Notes: generated by a model from the letters alone, not told the origin. A stretch of 64,000 bases of DNA from Desulfovibrio aminophilus DSM 12254 (GCF_000422565.1 NZ_KE383876.1:158803-222802); one strand, 5' to 3'. Counted from the first letter of the stretch, positions 1 to 8,366 are shown. Numbers and translations: made by a program.

Positions 1-1
1 C

Positions 2-1030
2 CACTTCCACGGCGGCGGCGGCGACGGCGTGAAGCACGGCGACCTGGACTCCTCCCTGACCAATCCGGTCAAGAGCCTGGACGTGCACATGGGTTCCAAG
101 GAGTCCGGCGGCCAGGACTTCGACTGCGCCCGCTGCCACACCACGAAACTCCACAACATCGCGGGCCGCATCTACTCCACCCCGGCGGCCAAGGAGCGCA
201 AAAGCCTGGTGCAGGACGACCTGACCTCCAAGATCACCTGCGAGTCCTGCCACACGGCCTCCCCGCACAAGTCCGCCAAGATGAACGACCACACCGACAA
301 GGTGGCCTGCCAGTCCTGCCACGTGCCGGAATACGCCCGGGTTCTGCCGACCAAGATGTACTGGGACTGGTCCACGGCGGGCAAGATGAAGGACGGCAAG
401 CCGTTCAAGACCATGGGGCCGTTGGGCAAGCCCTCCTACGACTCCAAGAAGGGCGACTTCGTCTGGGACGAGAAGGTCGTGCCCGAGTACTACTGGTTCA
501 ACGGCAGCATCACCAACACCACGGCCAAGGACAAGATCGATCCGTCCAGGACCGTGCGTCTGAGCTGGCCCGTGGGCGAGCGCTCGGACCCCAACGCCCG
601 GATCATGCCCTTCAAGGTCCACCGGGGAAAGACGCCCTATGATCCGGTGAACCGGAACATGCTCATCCCCCATCTCTTCGGCAAGGACGACGCGGCCTAC
701 TGGAAGACCTACGACTGGAACGCCGCGCTCAAGGCGGGCATGGACTACGTGGGACTGCCCTACAGCGGCCGCTACGAGTTCGTGGAGACCGAGTACGTCT
801 ACCCCATCACCCATATGGTCGCGCCCAAGGACAAGGCCCTGGCCTGCGAACAGTGCCACGCCCGCGTCGGACGCCTGGCCGGCCTGGCCGGATTCTACAT
901 GCCCGCCCGCGACGGCTCCCGCCTGCTCGATTGGCTGGGCTGGAGCGGTGCGGTGGCGGCCCTGGTCGGCGTGGCCCTGCACGGCCTGGGCCGGGTCGTC
1001 TCCCGCCGCAAGAAGGAGGACAACCAGTGA
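2..1030 (+). CDS. Tetrathionate reductase-family multiheme cytochrome c, 5'-truncated by window edge
   Basis: The reading frame is open to the window edge, so the N-terminus and further haem sites lie upstream. The visible part has four CxxCH haem-binding motifs (CARCH, CESCH, CQSCH, CEQCH). It ends in the family-typical GRLAGLAGFYMPARD stretch, one membrane helix and a basic tail. This matches the C-terminal part of octaheme tetrathionate reductase-family cytochromes, which are periplasmic and reduce tetrathionate, nitrite or hydroxylamine in vitro; the physiological substrate here is unknown. The stop overlaps the GTG start of the cytochrome b gene, so the two are translationally coupled. 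The electron donor is probably the cytochrome b and iron-sulfur proteins downstream. An internal GTG at 29 is not taken as the start because the frame continues upstream. Confidence 0.82.
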   Translation, partial: HFHGGGGDGVKHGDLDSSLTNPVKSLDVHMGSKESGGQDFDCARCHTTKLHNIAGRIYSTPAAKERKSLVQDDLTSKITCESCHTASPHKSAKMNDHTDKVACQSCHVPEYARVLPTKMYWDWSTAGKMKDGKPFKTMGPLGKPSYDSKKGDFVWDEKVVPEYYWFNGSITNTTAKDKIDPSRTVRLSWPVGERSDPNARIMPFKVHRGKTPYDPVNRNMLIPHLFGKDDAAYWKTYDWNAALKAGMDYVGLPYSGRYEFVETEYVYPITHMVAPKDKALACEQCHARVGRLAGLAGFYMPARDGSRLLDWLGWSGAVAALVGVALHGLGRVVSRRKKEDNQ

Positions 1031-1671
1031 ACGGCATGACCAAGATCTACCTCTACACCCGCTACGAGCGGTTCTGGCACTGGATCCAGGCCCTGCTCAT
1101 CGTGCTCCTGCTCGTCACCGGCCTGGAGGTCCACGGGGCCTTCACCCTGCTCGGCTTCAAACGGGCCGCGGCCTGGCATGAAACCCTCGGCGTCACCTGG
1201 CTCGTGCTCTTCGCCTTCTTCGTCTTCTGGCTCTTCACCACGGGCCAGTGGAAGCAGTACATTCCGACGACGAGGAAGCTCTTCGAGGTGATCCGCTACT
1301 ACGCCGTGGGCATCTTCCGGGGTGAGCCCCACCCGGTGAGGAAGCGCCCGGACGCCAAGCACAACCCCCTGCAGCGCCTGACCTACCTCGGCCTGGCCGC
1401 CCTGCTCCTGCCGGTGCAGATGATCTCCGGCCTGCTCTACTGGACCTACAACCAATGGCCCGCCTGGGGCCTGGGCTTCCTGAGCCTGGAGGCCGTGGCC
1501 GTGGTGCATATGGCCTGCGCCTTCGCCATCCTCATCTTCTTCGTGGTCCACGTCTACATGACCACCACGGGCCACACCCTCACGGCCCACGTGGCGGCCA
1601 TGTTCACGGGCTGGGAAGAGGTCGAGGAGGGCGAGGTGCAGGATTGGGAACGCGCCGGAAAGGGCGCATAG
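1027..1671 (+). CDS. Cytochrome b561/thiosulfate-reductase-type cytochrome b subunit
   Basis: A 214-residue integral membrane protein with about four to five helices and histidines placed like haem b ligands (FWHW near residue 16, AWHET, VVHMAC, VVHVYM, TGHT). It resembles the cytochrome b subunits of thiosulfate reductase and formate dehydrogenase, which move electrons between quinone and a periplasmic partner. The GTG at 1027 is chosen because AAGGAGG at 1013-1019 lies 7 nt upstream and the GTGA overlaps the previous stop; ATG at 1036 is the alternative. Its partner is most likely the multiheme cytochrome encoded just upstream. Confidence 0.85.
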   Translation: MNGMTKIYLYTRYERFWHWIQALLIVLLLVTGLEVHGAFTLLGFKRAAAWHETLGVTWLVLFAFFVFWLFTTGQWKQYIPTTRKLFEVIRYYAVGIFRGEPHPVRKRPDAKHNPLQRLTYLGLAALLLPVQMISGLLYWTYNQWPAWGLGFLSLEAVAVVHMACAFAILIFFVVHVYMTTTGHTLTAHVAAMFTGWEEVEEGEVQDWERAGKGA

Positions 1672-1697
1672 CGACCTCAACGTCAACGGAGAAACTC

Positions 1698-2510
1698 ATG
1701 CGGAGAATCGTCTCACTGACCGCCCTGCTCTCGCTGGTCCTCGTGCTGCTGACCAGCGTGGTCCTCTACATCGAGCCGCCGGGCCGCGTGGCCTACTGGT
1801 CGGGCTGGCGGCTCATGGGCCTGAGCAAGGAACAGTGGGGCGCGGTGCACATCAACACCGGCGTCCTCTTCCTCGTCGCCCTCGGTCTGCACGTCTGGTA
1901 CAACTGGACGCCGCTCGTCTCCTACCTCAAGGACAAGGCCAGGAACTTCCGGCTCTTCACCAGGGAATTCAACTGGGCCGCCGGAATCACCCTGGCCTTC
2001 GTCCTGGGGACGCTCCTCGGCCTGCCGCCCTTCTCGACCATCACGGACGGCAACATCTGGTTCCAGGACCGCGCGGCCCGGCTTTACGGCGAACCGCCCT
2101 ACGGCCACGCCGAGCTGTCCACGCTGAAGACCTTCGCCTCCCGTGTGGGCCTGAACCTGGACGACTCCCTGGCGCGTCTGCGCGCGGCCGGGGTGGCCGT
2201 CTCCGGTCCGGAGGAGACCCTCCAGGCCGTGGCCGAGCGCCAGGGGGTCACGCCCCAGGCCCTATACCGGATCATGCGGCCCGAGCCCGCTCCCGGCCCA
2301 GCCGGGGTTCTGCCCGAAACCCCGCCGCCCGGCACCGGAGGACGCAACCTGGCCGACATCTGCCAGGAGTACGGCCTGAACATCAAGGAGGCCGGGCAGC
2401 GGCTTGCCGACGCGGGCATCGCCTCCCGGCCGGACCAGAGCCTCAAGGAGATCGCCCGGGCCGCCAACAAGGCGCCGGACGACATCTGGGCGATTCTGCG
2501 CGGCAAGTAG
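1698..2510 (+). CDS. DUF4405 membrane protein with duplicated C-terminal helical unit
   Basis: 270 residues. Helices lie near residues 5-25, 47-70 and 93-112, with the HIN-G and HVWYNW histidine motifs of DUF4405 cytochrome b-like proteins. After residue 135 it has a soluble region in which two units of about 53 residues are recognisably alike (residues 141-193 and 216-268). Both follow a GLN + RL + AG + SL/TL + IM pattern and are joined by a proline-rich linker. Known DUF4405 proteins of sulfate reducers sit in respiratory clusters; the function is not established. It lies 26 nt after the cytochrome b gene and probably belongs to the same operon. The start is ATG with CGGAGAA upstream. Confidence 0.75.
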   Translation: MRRIVSLTALLSLVLVLLTSVVLYIEPPGRVAYWSGWRLMGLSKEQWGAVHINTGVLFLVALGLHVWYNWTPLVSYLKDKARNFRLFTREFNWAAGITLAFVLGTLLGLPPFSTITDGNIWFQDRAARLYGEPPYGHAELSTLKTFASRVGLNLDDSLARLRAAGVAVSGPEETLQAVAERQGVTPQALYRIMRPEPAPGPAGVLPETPPPGTGGRNLADICQEYGLNIKEAGQRLADAGIASRPDQSLKEIARAANKAPDDIWAILRGK

Positions 2511-2607
2511 CCGATCGTTGAAAAATCCGCCCCATCTCCTCGCGGTTTTTGACCTGGATCATGTCCCGCCCTCCGGTTTCCGCGTACACGGGAGCCGGAG
2601 GTGCGGC

Positions 2608-3945
2608 GTGATCCGATTCCCGACCGTCCCGGTCCTGCCCCTGCTGTCCCTGGCCTTGCTGGCCGCCCACGCCCTGCGCGCCGGGGGCCGGGGCCTGGCC
2701 CTGGCCCTGTTCGGCCTGGCCGCCCTGGTCTTTACCCGCCGGAGTTGGCTTCGGCCCGTGCTGGCCGGCGTCCTGCTCTGGGGCTGCCTCGTCTGGGCCG
2801 GAACCGGCGCGGAGCTCGTGCGCCTGCGGGCGGCCACCGGCGAGCCCTGGTTGCGGCTGGTCCTCATCCTCGGCCCGGTCCTGGCGCTCACGGCCCTGTC
2901 CGCCGCCCTGGTCCTCTCCGCCCGAGGCCGGGAATTCCTCCACCGCGCCACGCCGAACGACGCGGCCCGCGCCGCCGCCTTCCTGGCCACCGCCGGGCTG
3001 CTCCTCACGGCCCGGGCCATGAGCCCCCTGCCGATCCTGCTGGCCGACCGTTTCCTACCCGGCTCCGGCCCCCTGGAGATCCTCGGCTTGGCGCTCTACG
3101 CCGCCTGGCTCTGCGGCCGCCTTCTGGACGCCCGCGACACCGCCCGGCTCCGGCTGCGGCTCTGGCTCGGTTTCTCCATCGTGTTCTTCGGCCAACTCCT
3201 GCTCGGCCTGCTCGTCTCGGAATCCTTCCTCATGACCGGCAGGCTCCATCTGCCCGTGCCCGCGCTCATCGCGGCCGGGCCGATCTTCCGGGGCGGCGGC
3301 CTGTTCATGCCCATCCTCTTCGGCGTCACCCTCCTGCTCGTGGGCCCGGCCTGGTGCAGCCACCTCTGCTACATCGGGGCCTGGGACGGCCTGGCCGCCT
3401 CCCGCGCCCGGCTCTCGCCCGCCGAACTGGCCCGCGTCCAGGAGCGCGCCGCCCGCTGGGCCCTGCCCGCCCGGCTGTCCACCCTGCTCCTGGTCTGCGG
3501 CGCGGCCCTGGGCCTGCGCCTGCTCGGGGCCTCCTGGCTCCTGGCCGCCTGGGGAGCCGCGCTGTTCGGCCTTGCCGGGGTCGGCGTCATGATTATCCTG
3601 TCCCGGCGGGCCGGAATCATGCTACATTGTCTCACTTGGTGTCCCATGGGCCTGGTGGCGAACCTGCTCGGCCGGATCAACCCGCTGCGCGTGCGCATGG
3701 ACGCGTCCTGCACCCGTTGCGGGGCCTGCGCGCGCCGCTGCCGGTACGCCGCCCTGACGCCCGGGGACATCGACAAGGGCCGCCCGGGCCCGACCTGCAC
3801 GCTCTGCGGGGACTGCCTGGGGGCCTGCGCCCACGGAAGCCTGGGGTACCGCTTTCCGGGGCTTTCGGCGGCGTCCGCCAGGACGCTTTTCCTCACGGCG
3901 GCGGTCAGTCTGCACGCCGTGTTTCTCGGCGTCGCGCGCATCTGA
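2608..3945 (+). CDS. NapH/NosR-like polytopic membrane protein with two [4Fe-4S] motifs
   Basis: 445 residues. The first about 330 residues are strongly hydrophobic with eight or more likely helices, followed by two ferredoxin-type motifs (CTRCGACARRC and CTLCGDCLGAC) and a last hydrophobic helix. Conserved WCSHLCYIG and CLTWCPMG cysteine motifs are as in the NapH/NosR/CcoG group of quinol-linked iron-sulfur proteins. It likely passes electrons between the quinone pool and the periplasmic cytochromes of this cluster, or to the small ferredoxin next door. The GTG at 2608 is chosen because GGAGG at 2597-2601 has 6-nt spacing. Direction of electron flow is not deducible. Confidence 0.78.
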   Translation: MIRFPTVPVLPLLSLALLAAHALRAGGRGLALALFGLAALVFTRRSWLRPVLAGVLLWGCLVWAGTGAELVRLRAATGEPWLRLVLILGPVLALTALSAALVLSARGREFLHRATPNDAARAAAFLATAGLLLTARAMSPLPILLADRFLPGSGPLEILGLALYAAWLCGRLLDARDTARLRLRLWLGFSIVFFGQLLLGLLVSESFLMTGRLHLPVPALIAAGPIFRGGGLFMPILFGVTLLLVGPAWCSHLCYIGAWDGLAASRARLSPAELARVQERAARWALPARLSTLLLVCGAALGLRLLGASWLLAAWGAALFGLAGVGVMIILSRRAGIMLHCLTWCPMGLVANLLGRINPLRVRMDASCTRCGACARRCRYAALTPGDIDKGRPGPTCTLCGDCLGACAHGSLGYRFPGLSAASARTLFLTAAVSLHAVFLGVARI

Positions 3946-3980
3946 TCGTCAGGGCGCGCGCAAACCAACGGAGGTTCACA

Positions 3981-4172
3981 ATGGCCAAGGTCGTGTACAT
4001 CGATCAGGACGAGTGCATCGGATGCGAATCCTGCGTGGGCATCTGCCCGGACGTGTTCGCCATGGACGACAGCGCGGGCAAGGCCCGGGTGGTCAACCCC
4101 GACGGCGCGCCCGAAGAACAGATCCAGGAAGCCATCGACACCTGCCCGGCCCAGTGCATCCACTGGGAATAA
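3981..4172 (+). CDS. Small [4Fe-4S] ferredoxin
   Basis: 63 residues, the size of Desulfovibrio monocluster ferredoxins. Cysteines at 12, 15 and 18 (CIGCESC) and 55 (CPAQC) form the usual ligand set; C22 and C59 are extra and could form a disulfide or support a second cluster. It is a cytoplasmic one-electron carrier. It follows the NapH-like gene by 35 nt with an AACGGAGG ribosome site and precedes a strong terminator, so it is the last gene of the redox operon and a natural cytoplasmic partner of the NapH-like protein. Confidence 0.9.
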   Translation: MAKVVYIDQDECIGCESCVGICPDVFAMDDSAGKARVVNPDGAPEEQIQEAIDTCPAQCIHWE

Positions 4173-4249
4173 CCGGCTTCGCCGGGTTATAGAAAGGCGA
4201 GGGCCTTCGGCCCGTCTCGGAAAGACGGGGGGAGGTTCCGCATACAAAA

Positions 4250-4277
4250 GAAGGCGGGGAAATTCCCCGCCTTTTTC
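4250..4277 (+). terminator. Rho-independent terminator after ferredoxin gene
   Basis: A GC-rich stem AAGGCGGGG / CCCCGCCTT with a 5-nt AAATT loop, followed by a run of T. It ends the cytochrome-ferredoxin operon. Confidence 0.85.
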
Positions 4278-4391
4278 TTCGGCCTTTCTGAACACCGGCG
4301 AAGCCGGACCGCCTTTTCCCTTGGCTGTTCCGGTTCCCCCCGAAGGGGGAGCGGATTGAAATCCGGCGGGCCGAAAGGTACTGCTCAAAAC

Positions 4392-4859
4392 ATGCGAAAA
4401 ACGCCGCTGTCCGGGCTCCTGCTCCTGCTCTCCCTCGCGCTGCCGCCGTCCGCCTGGGCCCAGCCGGAGTTCCCCGTCTCGTGCGAAAACGTGACGGGAA
4501 TACGGATCATGCGTTTTGAATCCGAGCGGTGGGAGAAGACCATGGGGATGCCGTCCGAAAACGGATGCTTCTACTATTTCAACATGCGGCTCAATGAAGA
4601 GTCCACCGCGGCGCTCATCGCGCTCCGCAACGCCACGCCCCACGAAAACATCAGCTACAACGGCTGGACCTGCAGCTACAGAAACATCCGCATCACGGTC
4701 AACGGCGAGCCCTTGATCAGCTCCGCTCCCGTATGGAACGTCTACAACGGCCTGGGCATCCTCCTTCCCTTCGTCAGAAAGGAGGACGCCCTGGAGGCCG
4801 CGCGGCGGGTCTGCCCGACCCTGACGCCGCAATTCTCCGAGGGCTGGTCGGTCCAATGA
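4392..4859 (+). CDS. Secreted protein of unknown function
   Basis: 155 residues with a clear Sec signal peptide (MRKTPLSG then a leucine-rich core, cut near AWAQ, residues 22-25). The mature part has four cysteines (SCEN, GCFYY, WTCSY, VCPT), suggesting two disulfides in the periplasm, and many aromatic residues. I do not recognise a family. It stands alone between two terminators. An earlier in-frame TTG at 4356 has a good GGGGGAG upstream but would add 12 residues before the signal peptide, so ATG 4392 is preferred. Confidence 0.6.
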   Translation: MRKTPLSGLLLLLSLALPPSAWAQPEFPVSCENVTGIRIMRFESERWEKTMGMPSENGCFYYFNMRLNEESTAALIALRNATPHENISYNGWTCSYRNIRITVNGEPLISSAPVWNVYNGLGILLPFVRKEDALEAARRVCPTLTPQFSEGWSVQ

Positions 4860-4964
4860 GCACGACCGGCGCGGCAAGCCACCCCAAAGCGCCGCCCCTT
4901 TCCGGTGCGGCACGGGGATAAACGGCGTCCGGCCCCATCACCAGAAAAGACGCCGCCCTTCCCC

Positions 4965-5016
4965 GCCTTTCCATAAACCGGCGAAGCCGGCCCCCTTCGG
5001 GGGATCATGGAAAGGC
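4965..5016. repeat. Dispersed hairpin repeat (GGCGAAGCC family)
   Basis: GCCTTTCC and GGAAAGGC bound an inner CCGGCGAAGCCGG and CCCCCTTCGGGGG hairpin. The same building blocks recur between many genes of this window. Confidence 0.7.
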
Positions 5017-5075
5017 AGGAGAGGGTCTGAGGCCTGTTTGAGAATGACGGGGGAAAGGCGCTGCATAAAAAAGCG

Positions 5076-5098
5076 GGCGGGGAGACTCCCCGCCTTTT
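5076..5098 (+). terminator. Terminator after the secreted-protein gene
   Basis: Stem GGCGGGG / CCCCGCC with AGACT loop and TTTTC tail. Confidence 0.8.
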
Positions 5099-5144
5099 CA
5101 TTTGCCTTTCCATAAACCGACGAAGTCGGCGGCGAAGCCGGTTT

Positions 5145-5160
5145 TTTGACTCAAGTCAAA
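5145..5160 (+). promoter_or_regulatory. HcpR-type operator with class II promoter geometry
   Basis: TTTGACTCAAGTCAAA has perfect TTTGAC/GTCAAA arms. It matches the TTGAC-N4-GTCAA consensus known for HcpR, the Crp/Fnr-family nitrosative-stress regulator of Desulfovibrio. A TATCAT -10 element at 5182-5187 puts the site centre about 41.5 nt before the expected transcription start. It precedes the NrfH-HAO pair, and two further copies are at 52715 and 60230. Confidence 0.7.
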
Positions 5161-5252
5161 TCCTCGTTCCCGTTTTCCCATTATCATTTGTCTGAATCCA
5201 GAATCCGTGCTAATGGTGAGGTGATTCCCCGTCCCCGAACCCAGGAGGAGCG

Positions 5253-5837
5253 ATGCGGCGGTCCATCAAATCCCTGCTTCTCGTCGGACTCGGCGTGCTG
5301 CTGGCCTTTCCCGTCTTCAGCATGACCTATTACACCATGGTCCGCACCTCGACCCCGGGGTTCTGCGCCTCCTGCCACGAGATCGAGCCCGCGTTCAACG
5401 CCTGGACGACCTCCACCCACCGCAACAACGCCCAGGGACTGGTGGCCGACTGCATGGACTGCCACCTGCCCGCGCCCCACGACACCGTGGACTTCTTCTA
5501 CAACAAGACCCTGCACGGAATGAAGGACGTGGCCGCCCACGTGCTCCACGGCCCCGAGGGCTACGACCGGGCCGAGAACCGGCTCAAGGCCTACGCCTCC
5601 ATCAAGGACGACCAGTGCCTCAAGTGCCACCGCAACATCACGAACATCCCCAACAACCGGGGAGCCATGCTGGCCCACCGCGCGGCCCTCTATCCGCCCG
5701 AGGGCGAGAGCCGCAAGTGCACCGACTGCCACCGCAACCTCGTGCATGTGGACCGCGCCATCTACGCCTACAAGCAATACGCCCCGCCCTACCGGGCCAC
5801 GGGCCTGACCACCCTGGGAGTTCCCGGCGCGCTGTGA
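5253..5837 (+). CDS. NapC/NirT/NrfH-family tetraheme cytochrome c (HAO electron donor)
   Basis: 194 residues. One N-terminal membrane anchor (residues 7-27) is followed by a periplasmic domain with four CxxCH sites (CASCH, CMDCH, CLKCH, CTDCH), the layout of NrfH/NapC quinol dehydrogenases. NrfH partners normally feed electrons from menaquinol to a periplasmic multiheme reductase; here the next gene, 44 nt downstream, is an octaheme HAO-like cytochrome instead of NrfA. The ATG has CAGGAGGAG 5 nt upstream. The upstream HcpR-type operator implies induction by nitrite or NO stress. A HaoC-type role is the best guess. Confidence 0.85.
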   Translation: MRRSIKSLLLVGLGVLLAFPVFSMTYYTMVRTSTPGFCASCHEIEPAFNAWTTSTHRNNAQGLVADCMDCHLPAPHDTVDFFYNKTLHGMKDVAAHVLHGPEGYDRAENRLKAYASIKDDQCLKCHRNITNIPNNRGAMLAHRAALYPPEGESRKCTDCHRNLVHVDRAIYAYKQYAPPYRATGLTTLGVPGAL

Positions 5838-5881
5838 CCGCCGGACACGTTTTTCGGACGCCAAACGAGAGGAGGATGGAG

Positions 5882-7264
5882 ATGAGGAGAATCCTGGCCC
5901 TGCTGCCGGCTCTCGGCCTGATTTTGGCTGTCGCCGCCCCGGCCCCGGCCCAGCAGAACTTCCCGAAACCCAAGGAATACCGCATCGAACGCGGCATGCC
6001 CAAGCAGGCCGAGGCCTGCATCCAGTGCCACCGCCAGGAGACCCCCGGGCTCTTCGCGGACTGGGCCATGAGCCGCCACGCCTCGGCCAACATCACCTGC
6101 CTGGACTGCCACCAGGCCCAGGAGACGGACAAGGACGTGAGCAAGAGCCACGCCCAGTACTACGACCGCAAGGAGCTGCCCTTCGGCTCCAAGGAGTTCT
6201 TCATCCCGGTGACGGCCGTGGTTTCGCCCAAGGACTGCTCCCGCTGCCACCCGGACGAGTCCTCCCAGTACGCCAAGTCCAAGCACGCCAACACCATCGA
6301 GATCATGTGGAAGATCGACCCCTGGCTGAACAAGGGCATGAACTCCGATGACGAGCGCAAGGCGGGCTGCTACGTCTGCCACGGCACCATCGTGGCCTTC
6401 AACGACAAGGGCGAACTCGATCCGGCCACTTGGCCCAACGTGGGCGTGGGCCGCCTCAATCCCGACGGCAGCCTGGGCTCCTGCACCTCCTGCCACACCC
6501 GCCACCGCTTCTCGGTCATGGAGGCCCGCAAGCCCGAGGCCTGCGGCCAGTGCCACCTCGGCCCGGACCACCCGCAGATCGAGATCTTCATGGAGTCCAA
6601 GCACGGCGACATCTACACGGCCTTCGGCGACACCTACAACTGGAACACGGCGGGCGGGGCCTGGACTCCGGGCACGGACTACCGCGCCCCCACCTGCGCG
6701 GCCTGCCACATGTCCGGCTCCGGCAAGGTCAAGGGCTCCCACGACGTGACCGAGCGCCTGTCCTGGGAAACCCAGGCCCCGCTCACGGTCCGGCCCTCGG
6801 ACTTCGCCGCCTTCCCGGCCAAGACCGACTGGAAGGCCGAGCGCGACAAGATGAAGGCCGTCTGTCTCCAATGCCACGCCAAGTCCTGGACCGACGGCCA
6901 CTACACGGCCTTCGACAAGGTCGTGGAAACCTACAACGAGGTCTACTACAAGCCCGCCAAGGCCAAGATGGACGAGCTGGTCCAGAAGGGCCTGGTCAGC
7001 ACGGAAAAGTACTTCGACGAGGAACTGGAGGTGGAGTTCTACGAGTTGTGGCACCATGAGGGCCGCCGCGCGCGCATGGGCGCAATGATGATGGCCCCGG
7101 ACTACTCCTGGTGGCACGGCTTCTACGAGTGCAAGAAGCGCTTCAACAAGTTCATGGAGCTGGCCGACCACCTCATCCAGACCAACACCAAGGCCTATCG
7201 CTACCCGAACTATCCGGCGGCCACGGGGTCCACGGAAAAGCCCCCGCGGATCTTCAAGAAGTAA
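5882..7264 (+). CDS. Octaheme hydroxylamine oxidoreductase-like cytochrome c
   Basis: 460 residues with a Sec signal peptide (cut near PAPAQQ) and eight CxxCH motifs: CIQCH, CLDCH, CSRCH, CYVCH, CTSCH, CGQCH, CAACH, CLQCH. Layout and length fit the octaheme HAO family. The C-terminal helical part contains APDYSWWHGFYE, the region where true HAO carries the tyrosine that cross-links the P460 haem; whether that tyrosine is conserved needs an alignment. Pairing with a quinol-linked NrfH-type protein points to a reductive role (nitrite or hydroxylamine to ammonium), as proposed for epsilon-proteobacterial Hao. ATG 5882 is chosen because GGAGG at 5871-5875 has 6-nt spacing; ATG 5876 lies too close. 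Confidence 0.85.
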   Translation: MRRILALLPALGLILAVAAPAPAQQNFPKPKEYRIERGMPKQAEACIQCHRQETPGLFADWAMSRHASANITCLDCHQAQETDKDVSKSHAQYYDRKELPFGSKEFFIPVTAVVSPKDCSRCHPDESSQYAKSKHANTIEIMWKIDPWLNKGMNSDDERKAGCYVCHGTIVAFNDKGELDPATWPNVGVGRLNPDGSLGSCTSCHTRHRFSVMEARKPEACGQCHLGPDHPQIEIFMESKHGDIYTAFGDTYNWNTAGGAWTPGTDYRAPTCAACHMSGSGKVKGSHDVTERLSWETQAPLTVRPSDFAAFPAKTDWKAERDKMKAVCLQCHAKSWTDGHYTAFDKVVETYNEVYYKPAKAKMDELVQKGLVSTEKYFDEELEVEFYELWHHEGRRARMGAMMMAPDYSWWHGFYECKKRFNKFMELADHLIQTNTKAYRYPNYPAATGSTEKPPRIFKK

Positions 7265-7293
7265 TCCCCCTTCGGGGGTCCACGGAAAACCCA

Positions 7294-7326
7294 AAAGGCC
7301 GGGAAGAAATCCTTCCCGGCCTTTCG
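7294..7326 (+). terminator. Terminator after HAO-like gene
   Basis: A perfect 13-bp stem AAAGGCCGGGAAG / CTTCCCGGCCTTT with a 5-nt loop. Confidence 0.88.
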
Positions 7327-7470
7327 CCTTTCTGAAGCGGGGCGAAGCCCCCCCGGCTTCGCCGGACTACGGAAAACAGAAAGGCCGGAGAGGATCGCCT
7401 CTCCGGCCTTTTGTCTTTCTCAAGCGGGGCGAAGCCCCCCGGTCTTGCGCCTTTCTGAAACGAGGCGAAG
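7327..7470. repeat. Dispersed GGCGAAGCC-type hairpin repeats
   Basis: Three short units (GGGGCGAAGCCCC at about 7339 and 7428, GAGGCGAAGCCTC near 7461) plus CCGGCTTCGCCGG lie between the converging HAO-like and CBS genes. Confidence 0.65.
7381..7412. terminator. Bidirectional terminator between converging genes
   Basis: A perfect 14-bp stem AAAGGCCGGAGAGG / CCTCTCCGGCCTTT with ATCG loop and T-rich flanks on both strands. Confidence 0.8.
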
Positions 7471-7472
7471 CC

Positions 7473-8150
7473 TCACTTGCTGACGGGGTGGACGGAGTCC
7501 TGGACCCAGTAGAGCATGTCGAAGTTCTCCTCCAGTTCGGCGCGGAGTTTCTTCAGGCTCGACTTGTCCATGTCGCGGATGCGGATGAACACGTGGCGCA
7601 TGCCCTTCTCCGGCGGCTCGGAGGCGGTCAGCATGCTCATGAGCCGCGCGCCGTGGTCCTTGAGGAAGTCCAGCACGGGCACCAGGCCGCCCGGGGTGTT
7701 GGGCAGGTTGAAGCCGATCTGCACGCCGCCCTCGAGCACGCCGGTGATGGAGATGAGCACCTTGAACACGTCCGTGTCGGTGATGATGCCCACGAGCTTG
7801 CCGTTCTCGTCGGTCACGGGCATCCCGCCGAAGCCGTGCTCCATCATCAGGGCCGCGGCCTTTTCGATGGTGTCCTCGGGGCCCAGGCAGATCGGGTTCT
7901 TGGTCATGATGTTGCCGATCTTCAGCTCGGACAGCAGGTAATACAACTCGTGCATGTCCAGGGTGGTGGCCTTGGACGGCGAGGCTTCCTTGATGTCCCG
8001 GTCCGAGACGATGCCGACCACCTTGCCCGCCTCGTCCACGATGGGGATGCGGTTGATGTTGTGGTCCTTCATCAACTTGGCGGCCTTCATCATGGACTTG
8101 TCCGGGGTCAGGGTGATGACTTCGGTGGTCATCCAGTTCTTCACGAGCAT
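7473..8150 (-). CDS. Two-CBS-domain protein with C-terminal ACT-like domain
   Basis: 225 residues. Two CBS motifs (about residues 1-60, MTTEVITL to GIVSDRDI; and 77-135, MTKNPICL to GIITDTDV) form a Bateman pair that usually binds adenine nucleotides. It is followed by an ACT-like domain from about residue 140 (ITGVLEGGVQIGFNLPNTPGG), a combination resembling AcuB-type proteins. A cytoplasmic sensor of energy or amino-acid state is likely; the target is unknown. The start has GGAGGAGG upstream. It is a single gene on the minus strand, convergent with the HAO-like gene. Confidence 0.83.
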   Translation of the reverse strand: MLVKNWMTTEVITLTPDKSMMKAAKLMKDHNINRIPIVDEAGKVVGIVSDRDIKEASPSKATTLDMHELYYLLSELKIGNIMTKNPICLGPEDTIEKAAALMMEHGFGGMPVTDENGKLVGIITDTDVFKVLISITGVLEGGVQIGFNLPNTPGGLVPVLDFLKDHGARLMSMLTASEPPEKGMRHVFIRIRDMDKSSLKKLRAELEENFDMLYWVQDSVHPVSK

Positions 8151-8366
8151 GTGGTGTTTCCTCCTCCCTGGCCCCAGGCCGTGAAGCCGGGGCGCGTTTC
8201 TTTCATGGATTTCAGATATAAACCAGAGAGGCCCGTTTGGCTAGTGGCGTCCGGCGGCCGGCCCGGCCCGCGCGGAACGCGCCTTCCGGTCCGAAAAAGC
8301 GAAGCGGCCCCCGGAAGCGCTGGGCTTCCAGGGAGCCGCTTCGAAAGCGGCGGAGATTTCGCCCGG

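Larger units (their letters stand above)
4860..5252. other. Intergenic region: repeat hairpin, terminator, HcpR-type site, promoter
   Basis: No gene is seen. From left to right it holds a GCCTTTCC/GGAAAGGC-bounded hairpin repeat (4965-5016), a terminator (5076-5098), more GGCGAAGCCGG repeat (5104-5141), an HcpR-type operator (5145-5160) and a -10 element (5182-5187) in front of the cytochrome pair. Confidence 0.7.

Noticed and set aside
2549-2562. A fourth HcpR-type site before the NapH-like gene (TTGACCTGGATCAT)
   Set aside because: Two of six bases in one arm mismatch, and the predicted transcription start would fall on the ribosome site.
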